Shown piece after piece: positions 1 to 6,812 of a stretch of 35,972 nt of DNA (positions within the stretch are counted from its first letter, which is position 1; each line of letters starts with the position of its first letter). Under the pieces are notes generated by a model. The model was given only the letters and a program-made list of their open reading frames with translations, was not told the DNA's origin and searched no databases. The translations under genes were made by a program, and so were the position numbers. The stretch comes from Leucothrix arctica. GTDB lineage: Bacteria; Pseudomonadota; Gammaproteobacteria; Thiotrichales; Thiotrichaceae. Location of the stretch: positions 1 through 35,972 of the forward strand of contig NZ_QGKL01000018.1 of the NCBI RefSeq assembly GCF_003172895.1, read 5' to 3'.

Positions 1-288
1 ACTAATGGCATGGTGGAACGCTTTAATGGTCGAATATCACAGGTGATTAAGTCTACCTACTTTGCTTCTGCCGAAGAAATGGAAACAACGCTAAAACGTT
101 ACTTAATCACGTATAATCACCACGTTATTCAAAGAAACCTTGGACATTTGACCCCTATTCAAAGTATGAAGCAGTGGCAATTAGACAAACCTGATTTATT
201 CAAAAATAAAGTTTACAACCACGCGGTTCTCGACACCTATAGGCTCAAACATTTCTGTTGGTGTGATTGTTTCAATTTTCATTTGTGA
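1..288 (+). pseudogene. IS481-family transposase, C-terminal part (cut by window start)
   Basis: The frame is open from base 1, so the gene begins outside the window. The first residues read TNGMVERFNGRISQV, the end of an rve integrase core; the Glu in VERFN fits the third acidic residue of the DDE triad. The following NHHVIQRNLGHLTPIQSMKQW stretch is the usual IS481 C-terminal pattern. The last roughly 20 residues, after NHAVLDTY, do not look like family sequence, so the natural end may be slightly altered. I could not place the right terminal repeat. An N-terminal piece of the same family lies at the other end of the window in the same orientation. Confidence 0.8.
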
Positions 289-669
289 GTCGCTTCCTAT
301 TTAGTATTAAAGCTTAGAATATTGGTAGAGATGTGATTTTTCAATATACAGATTTACTATAATTTTTAAATACAGATCCCACTTTTCCTTGATTTTTCAC
401 GAGGGCCAAGCTTTTGTAGATATTGCACTTTATGCCTTTGTCTCGCAGAGACCTAATACCTCATCAAGAGGCTAAATCTAGAGGGCTAAAATGGAGCGAA
501 GCGAACAGCCCGCTGTACTTAGTAGATTTTAAATCAACTAAGTACAATCCACGCTAGTTAATGATAGTGGCTAATTTTAAACCTTTTCTAAACTCTGTAG
601 CGTAACTTTCGTTACGACCAACCGATAAAGCAAAATAAACGGGATCTAATTCCCTCAATTGATCGGCCT
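289..669. other. Gap with no gene; hairpins and a possible degenerate attC site
   Basis: No convincing coding region is seen between the transposase end and the first clear attC-like site. A perfect 10-base inverted repeat (TGTACTTAGT at 514-523, ACTAAGTACA at 537-546) and the short palindrome CGTAACTTTCGTTACG near 601-616 stand out. From 451 (ACCTAAT) to 563 (GTTAATG) nested arms AAATCTA/TAGATTT and GGGCT/AGCCC surround a GGAGCGAAGCGA loop. This resembles a degenerate attC, but the core sites are imperfect. Confidence 0.3.
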
Positions 670-734
670 ATTTAACAACAAGATACATATTTACAGCATC
701 TTTATTTTTATCCGATGCGGATCACTTGTTAGCC
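670..734 (-). other. attC-like site after the nucleoside phosphorylase-like gene
   Basis: On the minus strand the stop codon of the neighbouring gene sits inside the core-like GGCTAAC (728-734). About 65 bases on, the site closes with GTTAAAT (670-676), which fits the R' consensus GTTRRRY. Arms TAACAACAAGAT and ATCACTTGTTA pair imperfectly, and inside them GCATC/GATGC form a short stem. Size and architecture fit a short attC such as that of aadA-type cassettes. No integrase gene is visible. Confidence 0.55.
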
Positions 735-1412
735 ATTCCTTTCTTTATGAACAAAATCAACAACCAATTCAGCAAGATTCCCCATAACGCCTTCCAGATG
801 CTTGAAGAAATCACCTTCCGCCTGATGGTCCGCAAAGTCTGTTATTCCTCGAATTTCAACAAAAGGGACATCGCTGAAGTGGCAAGCACGAGCACCTCCC
901 GCCCCTTCCCAAGCTACTACGTCGGCCCCAGTACGTTCTCGAACTTCGGCCTTGCGCTTAGTCGACATTACGTCTTCATCTCCACTGGCAATAGGTCCGA
1001 AATGAACTGAATAAGATCTTTTCTTCGTAGTAAGAAACTGGAAGATATCGATCAGCAGAGCATCAGAGGCGAATTCAGGCATCATATTACGACTATGTTT
1101 TTGAATGTCGTGCTCAACTGTCTTTGTACCAACTACAACATCACCTGCCACATAGTTAGAGTTTAGGCATCCTGAGGCCCCGATACATAGAGCAGAATCT
1201 AGATCTTTTATCCTGTCGATAAGATACTGTGTTTGAACACCGAATTGGGCCTTGCCCAATCCACCTAATGCCACCACAACCTGAAGTTGAGTAAGTTCAT
1301 AGCAGATCAGCTTCCCGTATTCTACTTCTACATACACGTGACCGAGTTCAACACACTTCTTCAAGAAGAGCGTGCACTCATTCTTCGTTGGGATTACAAC
1401 CAGTTTTTTCAT
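729..1412 (-). CDS. Nucleoside phosphorylase / MTA-SAH nucleosidase-like protein
   Basis: A 227-residue protein of the PNP_UDP_1 family. Family members cleave the N-glycosidic bond of nucleosides such as methylthioadenosine or S-adenosylhomocysteine in the cytoplasm. Landmarks line up with MTA/SAH nucleosidase: an early Glu (E12), GGLGKAQ near 50-56, DVVVGTKTVEHD near 91-102, IASGDED near 141-147, the ribose-binding Glu in VAWEGAGGARA (about E169), and the catalytic Asp in RGITDFAD (about D192). The true substrate is uncertain because the family is broad and the EGA segment departs from the usual MEGAA. The gene is flanked on both sides by attC-like repeats, its stop overlaps one of them, and no dedicated promoter is seen, so it looks like an integron cassette gene. 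Confidence 0.75.
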   Translation of the reverse strand: MKKLVVIPTKNECTLFLKKCVELGHVYVEVEYGKLICYELTQLQVVVALGGLGKAQFGVQTQYLIDRIKDLDSALCIGASGCLNSNYVAGDVVVGTKTVEHDIQKHSRNMMPEFASDALLIDIFQFLTTKKRSYSVHFGPIASGDEDVMSTKRKAEVRERTGADVVAWEGAGGARACHFSDVPFVEIRGITDFADHQAEGDFFKHLEGVMGNLAELVVDFVHKERNG

Positions 1413-1425
1413 GTTGTTCTTCTCT

Positions 1426-1541
1426 CGCTAACGCTTTGCTCACCAGAGCCAAAAGTGGCGTTTTTTTTGTATGAAATGAAGAGAAGCGAAATACAAAAAA
1501 ATGCACTGATTTTGGCTTCTGTGTGTAACAAATTATTAGGT
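1426..1541 (-). other. Long attC-like site between two cassette genes
   Basis: An imperfect inverted repeat of about 116 bases lies between the GNAT stop (1547) and the nucleosidase start (1412). On the minus strand it opens with ACCTAAT (1541-1535), near the RYYYAAC consensus, and closes with GCGTTAGCG (1433-1425), near GTTRRRY. Outer arms CTAATAATTTG and CAAAGCGTTAG pair. Next come AGCCAAAA (1447-1454) with TTTTGGCT (1510-1517), then TTTTTTTGTAT (1462-1472) with ATACAAAAAAA (1491-1501), around an 18-base loop. Length and nesting resemble the long Vibrio-type repeats. Confidence 0.65.
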
Positions 1542-1546
1542 GATTC

Positions 1547-2005
1547 TCACCGTTTAACCATATATAAACAATTTTCTAATGATATTTCATCGGGATAACT
1601 GACAACCGTAAAACCATATTTATTATACGCTTTTATTGCATTTTCATTATGCGCTAAAACAAACAAAGAACATTCTTTTACTTTAAGTTCTTTAAGGCCT
1701 GACTCGCAGATACGGCGCATAAGTTCGAATGCTATTCCTTTGCCTCGAAATTCAGGATTTACAATTAACCTTCCCAAGTGGCATCTATCTAGCCGTTGGT
1801 AGTATTGACCAAAGGCTAGAAAACTAGATTCATTTGATACGAGAGAAAATGAACTCAGTGTGCTAATTTTAAGGTCCTCAATAAACGAAGATTTATCATA
1901 AGGATACCTGAAATTTGGTCCAGACCAATCCGTGAGTTCTTTCTCACTAGAAAACCAACTCATCATTTCTAGTAGATGACTCTCTAAAGGTTGAATGAAT
2001 TTCAT
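1547..2005 (-). CDS. GNAT family N-acetyltransferase (cassette gene)
   Basis: About 152 residues with a GNAT fold. The acetyl-CoA-binding motif A is clear: strand HLGRLIVNPEF followed by RGKGIAFELMRRI. The C-terminal NAIKAYNKYGF segment is the usual GNAT signature near the end. The acceptor substrate is unknown. The ATG at 2003-2005 is chosen over a GTG six bases upstream because AGGTGAG lies just before it; that ribosome site overlaps the perfect attC core GTTAGGT (2010-2016), a common layout for cassette genes. It lies on the same strand as the nucleosidase gene, with an attC-like repeat between the two. Acetyltransferases are frequent integron cargo. Confidence 0.8.
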   Translation of the reverse strand: MKFIQPLESHLLEMMSWFSSEKELTDWSGPNFRYPYDKSSFIEDLKISTLSSFSLVSNESSFLAFGQYYQRLDRCHLGRLIVNPEFRGKGIAFELMRRICESGLKELKVKECSLFVLAHNENAIKAYNKYGFTVVSYPDEISLENCLYMVKR

Positions 2006-2009
2006 ACTC

Positions 2010-2092
2010 ACCTAACCGTTCATCAAGAAGATCCAAGACCTTTAAATATATTCTCAGATCTTAAACACTTGTTTTTTGGCAGCACCTTTTAG
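2010..2092 (-). other. Candidate attC end upstream of the GNAT gene
   Basis: The minus strand carries GTTAGGT (2016-2010), a perfect R' core directly before the GNAT start. To its right an inverted repeat AAGATCCAAGA/TCTCAGATCTT (about 2028-2065) fits the inner stem of an attC. The opposite R'' core is not clear; CCTTTTAGGAA near 2083-2093 is only a weak partner. The right half may be degenerate, or the cassette array may end here. Confidence 0.4.
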
Positions 2093-2599
2093 GAATACGC
2101 CATAAGTTACTAAAATAGATCAGATTAAGGCTCATAATTAACAATTTAATGACTTATTATCAGATTTCTAGCCTCTTAAATTGTTCGCTTTTTATTTTAT
2201 CGCTAGAGGAGTGTGTACCGTTAAACCTATTTTTTGATGAAACGGCTCATCCAATGTGGCTCGCCTAGGTGATCAGCAGGTCGCGCGCTAGAGCTGTATC
2301 CCTAGACTCAGCTTTCATCTGCGACAGAGTCTGAGTGGTATTCATGCCAGGCACTTTCGGTTAAGTTCACTATATCGTTCCTGAGTACAGCAACTTTTTA
2401 GGGATTTTTTTATTAATGAGCGCATTAGACGATTTAGGCGACATACTTGACACAGATTATTTGTAAGCGTTGTTGAAATCTGCTTAAATTTGCTCTGGCG
2501 AGCGCTTAACGTATCGCGGCTTTACAATGCCAAATCAAACACTCTGGGCAGTCAAAATCTGCCTATACACATAACTAATTAAAAGATGGGTCAATAGAA
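2093..2599. other. Intergenic stretch with one 16-codon open frame
   Basis: This 500-base stretch holds no gene I can support. It contains the tiny open frame at 2416-2466 (ATG to TAA, 16 codons, peptide MSALDDLGDILDTDYL) with AGGGA 13 bases upstream. It is acidic, lies in the orientation of the next gene, and could be a leader peptide or chance. An imperfect dyad ACTCAG...CTGAGT occurs near 2308-2340. Ribosome-site quality before the following gene is weak. Confidence 0.3.
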
Positions 2600-3556
2600 A
2601 TGGCAAGTGGAATTTTAGCGTTACTTGATGACGTAGCAGCAATAGCAAAACTGGCGACTGCCTCTCTGGATGATATTGGCGTTGCTGCCATGCGAGCAGG
2701 CTCCAAGTCTGCTGGCGTAGTAATAGATGATGCTGCGGTAACACCCGCTTACGTTACTGGACTTGAACCCGCACGTGAGCTGCCGATTATCTGGCGTATC
2801 GCAAAGGGATCGCTGTTTAACAAGGTGATCATACTGCTCCCACTCGCTTTATTACTGAGTGCTTTTCTACCCTTTCTGATTACCCCCGTGTTGATGCTCG
2901 GTGGTGCTTACCTATGTTATGAAGGTGCTGAAAAGCTAGTAGAGAAGTTTAGCCATAGCAAAGACGGTGAAGACGGCAACGAACTCGATCACATACCCTA
3001 CGAAGACCCAAAGGCACTGGAAGACGAAAAAGTTGCTGGCGCGGTTCGTACAGACTTGATTCTGTCAGCAGAAATAATGGCTATTGCACTGGGTGAGATT
3101 AGTGATAGCAACATCTTCACGCAAGCAATTGTACTGTTTGTGGTGGGAGTCGCCATCACTATCGGCGTGTACGGTGCTGTTGCCGTGATTGTAAAAATGG
3201 ATGACATCGGACTGCATCTGGCAAAAAGTAGCAGAGGACTTATCAGTAGCGTCGGTAACTTTTTAGTGCGAGCGATGCCGTGGTTACTGGCTACATTATC
3301 TGTCGTCGGAACGGCTGCAATGTTATGGGTTGGCGGTGGTATAATTATCCATGGCATGGAAGTATTCGGTCTGGGCTGGTTACCTCACCTGTTTCACGGA
3401 GTTGCTCACACAGTGGGTAGTTGGCTACCTGTTGCGAACGCTGCTATAGAGTGGATAGTTAATGCGGTGTTTGCAGGTGTATTCGGACTTGCTCTGGGCT
3501 ATGTCATTGTACTGATTCATCACCGTTTTGAGGGTGCTAAAGAAGTTAAAGTGTAA
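2600..3556 (+). CDS. DUF808 (YedI-like) inner-membrane protein
   Basis: 318 residues, close to the length of E. coli YedI. The start MASGILALLDDVAAIAK, followed by a small soluble segment rich in Asp and Ala, is diagnostic of the DUF808 family. Several hydrophobic helices follow (about 75-110, 170-200, 225-255 and 275-310), with a charged loop FSHSKDGEDGNELDHIPYEDP around 119-139. The protein should sit in the inner membrane; no biochemical function is established for the family. It stands alone on the plus strand, convergent with the second GNAT gene and separated from it by a hairpin. Identity is sure, role unknown. Confidence 0.9.
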   Translation: MASGILALLDDVAAIAKLATASLDDIGVAAMRAGSKSAGVVIDDAAVTPAYVTGLEPARELPIIWRIAKGSLFNKVIILLPLALLLSAFLPFLITPVLMLGGAYLCYEGAEKLVEKFSHSKDGEDGNELDHIPYEDPKALEDEKVAGAVRTDLILSAEIMAIALGEISDSNIFTQAIVLFVVGVAITIGVYGAVAVIVKMDDIGLHLAKSSRGLISSVGNFLVRAMPWLLATLSVVGTAAMLWVGGGIIIHGMEVFGLGWLPHLFHGVAHTVGSWLPVANAAIEWIVNAVFAGVFGLALGYVIVLIHHRFEGAKEVKV

Positions 3557-3566
3557 TGCGATTATA

Positions 3567-3610
3567 TAGCTAGGAGAAGATCTTGATAGTCAAAGGCCTT
3601 CCTCTAGCTA
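3567..3610. terminator. Hairpin between convergent genes
   Basis: TAGCTAGGAGAAG (3567-3579) and CTTCCTCTAGCTA (3598-3610) form a 13-base imperfect stem between the DUF808 stop and the convergent GNAT gene's stop. It is placed as a bidirectional terminator would be, but no clear T-run follows on either strand. Confidence 0.4.
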
Positions 3611-3641
3611 AGAAAGAATTGCGATGTATTGTAACGTTTTA

Positions 3642-4061
3642 TTAAACGTCCAATTGTTTCTGTAACACTTTCCAAGTGGTCGGATCATCCCATCCATTTT
3701 TTAACCAGAACTTATTACCAACGCAATTGTTAGAATAAACAAAAATATTACACCTAGGAATGTTTGCCTCAACTAACTTAGAGAGACTAAGATCTACCAA
3801 TTCTTTTCCCAGCCCTTGGCCTCGATGAGAATTTGAAACAGCTAAATGATAAATTTGTGCAGCGCGACCATTATGTCCACATAGTATCGTACCGACGATT
3901 TCGTTGTTGTCTTTAGCGACAAAACTTAAACCTGGGTTTCTAAATAAAAATGATGAAATTGACCCCTTTGTATCAGATTCATTTAATGTAACTCCTTCAA
4001 TACTCTTCCAAAAAGTGACTGCACTCTCATAGTCAAAAATTTCAAACGATTTTATTTTCAT
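3642..4061 (-). CDS. GNAT family N-acetyltransferase (YpeA-like)
   Basis: 139 residues. The core IVGTILCGHNGRAAQIYHLAV followed by RGQGLGKELVDLSLSKL is GNAT motif A with the acetyl-CoA pyrophosphate loop (Q/R-x-x-G-x-G/A). The C-terminal NKFWLKNGW matches the usual FYxxxGF-type end. Overall shape resembles the small YpeA-like acetyltransferases; the substrate cannot be told from sequence. A perfect dyad TTAACAT-N4-ATGTTAA (4075-4092) lies 14 bases before the start codon and may be an operator. No attC-like structure flanks this gene, so it is not counted with the cassettes to the left. Confidence 0.82.
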   Translation of the reverse strand: MKIKSFEIFDYESAVTFWKSIEGVTLNESDTKGSISSFLFRNPGLSFVAKDNNEIVGTILCGHNGRAAQIYHLAVSNSHRGQGLGKELVDLSLSKLVEANIPRCNIFVYSNNCVGNKFWLKNGWDDPTTWKVLQKQLDV

Positions 4062-4074
4062 TTATTATTCCTCG

Positions 4075-4092
4075 TTAACATACCGATGTTAA
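4075..4092. promoter_or_regulatory. Perfect dyad before the GNAT gene
   Basis: TTAACAT (4075-4081) and ATGTTAA (4086-4092) form a perfect 7-base inverted repeat with a 4-base spacer, just upstream of the GNAT start at 4061. Operator function is inference from position and symmetry only. Confidence 0.35.
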
Positions 4093-4190
4093 ACATAAAA
4101 ACAGACACTCTACATATGCAGCTGTAGCCCTATAAATGTAACCTATCCATAACTGCCACTCTCAGAAATATAATGCCACGCGCATTACAA

Positions 4191-4622
4191 TCACCAATCG
4201 TCAAGGCCAAACTTATCAGCTAACTCTTCAACCATTGGGTGCTTCTGAAACTGAAATATCGAAAAACGAACCTTAGGCATAAATACGATAGTTTTTTTAT
4301 CGATGGTTCGAAACCATACCTCTTCGGGAAAGGCAAAGCGTGACCCTGATACATACTCTATATCAGAAAATAAAATCACCTCAGTGCTTCTGTAGCCAGA
4401 AACATAAAGTTGCTTATCATCAATACTCACCTTTTTTAGAGTGAACGTATGCCAAAATATCGGAATGTTGACTAATAACCAAACAACGAAAAAATGTACC
4501 CCTTCTAATTCAAAATTCTCGTTATCTTTTAACATCAGGTACAGACCCAATACAGCAAGCGTCCATAGAGGAAATAAGTAGTACTTAAAAAAGCATGTAA
4601 GTGATGATGAAATAGTTTTCAT
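4191..4622 (-). CDS. Hypothetical small membrane protein with a C-terminal soluble domain
   Basis: 143 residues that I do not recognise. Two hydrophobic helices lie at about 10-30 and 42-58, joined by a short acidic loop (KDNENFELEG). A beta-rich tail of about 80 residues follows (KKVSIDDKQLYVSGYRS...), reminiscent of bacterial PH-like domains attached to two-helix anchors. The tail should face the cytoplasm if both termini do. It lies on the same strand as the GFA gene upstream, with 74 bases between them, so cotranscription is possible. Confidence 0.6.
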   Translation of the reverse strand: MKTISSSLTCFFKYYLFPLWTLAVLGLYLMLKDNENFELEGVHFFVVWLLVNIPIFWHTFTLKKVSIDDKQLYVSGYRSTEVILFSDIEYVSGSRFAFPEEVWFRTIDKKTIVFMPKVRFSIFQFQKHPMVEELADKFGLDDW

Positions 4623-4696
4623 AACAGACCTTTGGCTTTAACTAATTCTTAATATATCTCATAGCCTACACTTTATACCGTCACTACTGTTTGATT

Positions 4697-5131
4697 TTAA
4701 GACATTTTTTCATCAACAGAAAAAGCCTCATAAATCTCAGCCTCCGTCATTTCATCACTGACAGTTGAAAAGCAGTAGTAGCTTGGTCGATAGTCACTAA
4801 AGTACTGCATGCTCATTTCCAAACCTTCAACATCTGGAAACAATCCAACAGGTATATTGTAACTAGCTGGTTCTTTAAACCGACTAAACAAATGAGTGCC
4901 GCAATTAGTACAAAACCCACGTGTCGCCCAGTCAGATGAATCGTACTCTTTTATGCACTCTTCCCCCTCAAACACCACATCAGCACCACACTTAAGCATG
5001 AATAGCGGCCCACCTCCCCACTGACGGCATTCATTACAATGGCAAACGGTAAAATTAGGGTCGATTGTGACAACATGTACTTTCACACTACCGCACAAAC
5101 AAGTGGCGCTATGATTAGCTGGCTTTAACAT
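4697..5131 (-). CDS. GFA / CENP-V-domain zinc protein
   Basis: 144 residues with the full GFA zinc-ligand set: CxC at C11/C13, CHCNEC at C30/C32/C35, and CxxC at C74/C77 in GFCTNCGTHLF. The founding member was described as a glutathione-dependent formaldehyde-activating enzyme, but most family members have no proven activity, so a thiol/zinc-dependent cytoplasmic role is all that can be said. The first half also carries the RQWGGGPLFML stretch usual in the family. Its start lies 36 bases after the stop of the VOC gene on the same strand, so the two probably share a transcript. Confidence 0.85.
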   Translation of the reverse strand: MLKPANHSATCLCGSVKVHVVTIDPNFTVCHCNECRQWGGGPLFMLKCGADVVFEGEECIKEYDSSDWATRGFCTNCGTHLFSRFKEPASYNIPVGLFPDVEGLEMSMQYFSDYRPSYYCFSTVSDEMTEAEIYEAFSVDEKMS

Positions 5132-5167
5132 ATTTATTCCTACAGATTAAAACAGAAAAGCATGTCG

Positions 5168-5539
5168 TTACGACTGCATAGGGCTATAAATACGTAAACG
5201 ATGACCATCAGCATCTAGTACAACAAAGGTTCGGCTAAAGTCCATATCCTCAACGGCTTGAGCGACTTCTAAGCCTTGCGCTTTTAGCTCTTCAAACTTG
5301 GCATTAACCGCATCATTGTCAGCCATGGCAAATGCGATCTCAGTACCTACTGAGATCGTTTGAATAGCAGGCTTCACGTCTTTTTTAGACCACAAGCCAA
5401 AAGCAAAGCCGCTATCAAGCACATACATGCTGAAGTTTTCAGACGCTTGCACTGGCGTCTTGCCCAGTAGATGATTATAAAACGCCGTACTCTGCTCAGC
5501 GTTTTCGACATAAAGCATTAACAAATTTGGACTCATCAT
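5168..5539 (-). CDS. VOC superfamily (glyoxalase/bleomycin-resistance-like) protein
   Basis: 123 residues, a single VOC unit made of two beta-alpha-beta-beta-beta modules. The first module is NLLMLYVENAEQSTAFYNHLLG; the second carries the paired strand DFSRTFVVLDADGHRLRIYSP at the end. A Glu in GTEIAFAM and the late His/Arg segment lie where metal ligands or substrate contacts occur in relatives, but substrate and metal are not predictable. The start at 5537-5539 has GGAG seven bases upstream. It lies just downstream of a WYL-type regulator gene. The TGTCA-GTTTT-TGTCA element at 5609-5623 lies about 70 bases before its start, which suggests direct control by that regulator. Confidence 0.85.
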   Translation of the reverse strand: MMSPNLLMLYVENAEQSTAFYNHLLGKTPVQASENFSMYVLDSGFAFGLWSKKDVKPAIQTISVGTEIAFAMADNDAVNAKFEELKAQGLEVAQAVEDMDFSRTFVVLDADGHRLRIYSPMQS

Positions 5540-5608
5540 GGTGTTACTCCGTTTTTACAAGGGATGGAGCTGCGTTGCTCCGAGGACTTGTAGATTACAG
5601 ATCACTAG

Positions 5609-5623
5609 TGTCAGTTTTTGTCA
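5609..5623. promoter_or_regulatory. Probable operator before the VOC gene
   Basis: TGTCAGTTTTTGTCAGTA (5609-5626) is nearly identical to TGACAGTTTTTGTCAGTA before the regulator gene. The repeat sits between the regulator stop and the VOC start. Sharing of the same long element by the only two promoters here makes it a likely binding site for the WYL regulator (inference). Confidence 0.55.
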
Positions 5624-5627
5624 GTAG

Positions 5628-6326
5628 TCATTCGATATTTTCGGGTGGGATGTTTTGCTCGATTCGCCACTCCTTGAGCAGGGCTTGGCGATATCGTGGG
5701 TAACGTGTTTGTTCAACCGTTAGCGAGACTATTTTATCGGTACGGAAGTGCCTAAACGACTGCCGCAGTTCACACCATGCAACCAAAATTTTCACATGGT
5801 CAAAATACGCTAAGGCAAATGGCCAAATGATTCGGTCAGACGCTTGGCCTTTCAAATCACGATAGGCAATCGTGACTTTTCTCTCTTGGCGCATAGCTTC
5901 ACGAATCTCCGAAAGATCCATGGTTTCATCGGGCTGCTCTTTCGAAGGCACAACCATCAATGTGTTGTCGATTAGGGATTCGCGGAGATTATCTGGGAGT
6001 ACTGACTGGATTTTGGTTATAGCACTTTTGGCGCTGTCATTGAGTTTGCTGTCGGTACGACTCGCCACCCAGCGAGAGCCAAGCACTAAAGCTTCTAGCT
6101 CTTCTTCGGTAAACATCAACGGTGGCAGCATGAAGCCGGGCTTTAGCACATAACCGACTCCCGGCTCACCTTCGATACTCGCGCCCTGTTCTTGTAAGCT
6201 GGCGATATCGCGGTAAAGCGTACGAAGACTTATACCGAGTGTTTCGGCAAGCTGAGCGCCTTTCACAGGGTAACGATAGCTACGTAATAGATGGATGAGG
6301 TCGAGCAGACGTTTTGAGCGTGACAT
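5628..6326 (-). CDS. YafY-type transcriptional regulator (DeoR-like HTH + WYL)
   Basis: About 232 residues. The N-terminal HTH (RSKRLLDLIHLLRSYRYPVKG, then AETLGISLRTLYRDIASL) is the HTH_11 type found in YafY proteins. The middle and C-terminal part holds the WYL ligand-binding domain, seen around VTIAYRDLKGQASDRIIWPFAL and KILVAWCELRQSFRHFRTDKI. The ATG at 6324-6326 is preferred over an upstream GTG because AGTGGA lies about eight bases before it. WYL domains sense nucleotides or small ligands in some relatives; the ligand here is unknown. A TGACA-N5-TGTCA palindrome 44 bases upstream suggests autoregulation, and a near-copy before the VOC gene makes that gene its likely target. Confidence 0.88.
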   Translation of the reverse strand: MSRSKRLLDLIHLLRSYRYPVKGAQLAETLGISLRTLYRDIASLQEQGASIEGEPGVGYVLKPGFMLPPLMFTEEELEALVLGSRWVASRTDSKLNDSAKSAITKIQSVLPDNLRESLIDNTLMVVPSKEQPDETMDLSEIREAMRQERKVTIAYRDLKGQASDRIIWPFALAYFDHVKILVAWCELRQSFRHFRTDKIVSLTVEQTRYPRYRQALLKEWRIEQNIPPENIE

Positions 6327-6369
6327 GGCGATATCCACTGATGATTGCGGATATCATAGCATTCATTGC

Positions 6370-6384
6370 TGACAGTTTTTGTCA
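6370..6384. promoter_or_regulatory. Palindromic operator before the YafY-type regulator
   Basis: TGACA-GTTTT-TGTCA is a perfect 5-base inverted repeat 44 bases upstream of the regulator start. With three more bases (GTA) it is repeated almost exactly before the VOC gene. Autoregulation by the WYL protein is the simplest reading. Confidence 0.6.
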
Positions 6385-6398
6385 GTAACTAACAAACC

Positions 6399-6426
6399 GA
6401 ATAAAGGCGGTATCCCTACCGCCCTT
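6399..6426 (-). terminator. Rho-independent terminator of the urt-fmd operon
   Basis: GGCGGTA (6406-6412), loop TCCC, TACCGCC (6417-6423) form a strong GC-rich stem. On the minus strand it is followed by TTTATT, directly after the fmdB stop at 6442. It also separates the operon from the regulator promoter. Confidence 0.75.
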
Positions 6427-6441
6427 AAACAGCTTCCTACA

Positions 6442-6795
6442 CTAGTGACTAATCATCCACGGCCTCATTGAAGGAAACATCTTATTTCCTTCAGCCGTAT
6501 ACATTAGCTTAGAGCTTCGTTTTTTGTGTTCACAGCCACAACCGTGTTTAAGCATTTCAGCATTTTCCGCACGACTATCAACCGTGGAAAACTGAGGCTC
6601 ATACTTAGCCGCCTCATTCCGTTCTATCGATTGCTTTTTTTCTTTAGCCATATCCAATATAGCTGGTGCCACCAAAATCACACGCGGGGACAGCGCCTCA
6701 CACTCAGGACATTTAACTGGTTTAGCGTGATCATCCAAACTCGCCAACTCAAAAAATAGTCCATGGTCAGCACATTTATAATCGTAAACAGGCAT
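6442..6795 (-). CDS. fmdB: FmdB-family zinc-ribbon protein
   Basis: 117 residues starting MPVYDYKC, the hallmark of the FmdB family. Zinc ligands appear to be C8, H11 (a CxxH in place of the usual CxxC), C29 and C32 (CPEC). A C-terminal HGCGCEH motif near 85-91 adds possible metal ligands. FmdB was named from the formamidase operon of Methylophilus and is thought to be a regulator or accessory of that system, but its mechanism is not settled. Here it is the last gene of the operon, 17 bases after fmdA, with AAGGAG before its start and a terminator after its stop. That context supports a role linked to formamidase. Confidence 0.85.
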   Translation of the reverse strand: MPVYDYKCADHGLFFELASLDDHAKPVKCPECEALSPRVILVAPAILDMAKEKKQSIERNEAAKYEPQFSTVDSRAENAEMLKHGCGCEHKKRSSKLMYTAEGNKMFPSMRPWMISH

Positions 6796-6812
6796 AGTCT
6801 ATCTCCTTTGTA

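Noticed and set aside
726-1010. Plus-strand open frame opposite the nucleosidase gene
   Set aside because: It is an antisense shadow; the minus-strand reading carries all the family motifs.
2450-2490. TTGACA box near 2449 as a promoter for the DUF808 gene
   Set aside because: No acceptable -10 element lies 16-18 bases downstream.
3557-5167. Extension of the cassette array over the second GNAT, membrane protein, GFA and VOC genes
   Set aside because: Intergenic spaces (36-129 bases) show no paired attC cores, and the VOC gene has its own regulator and operator-like site.
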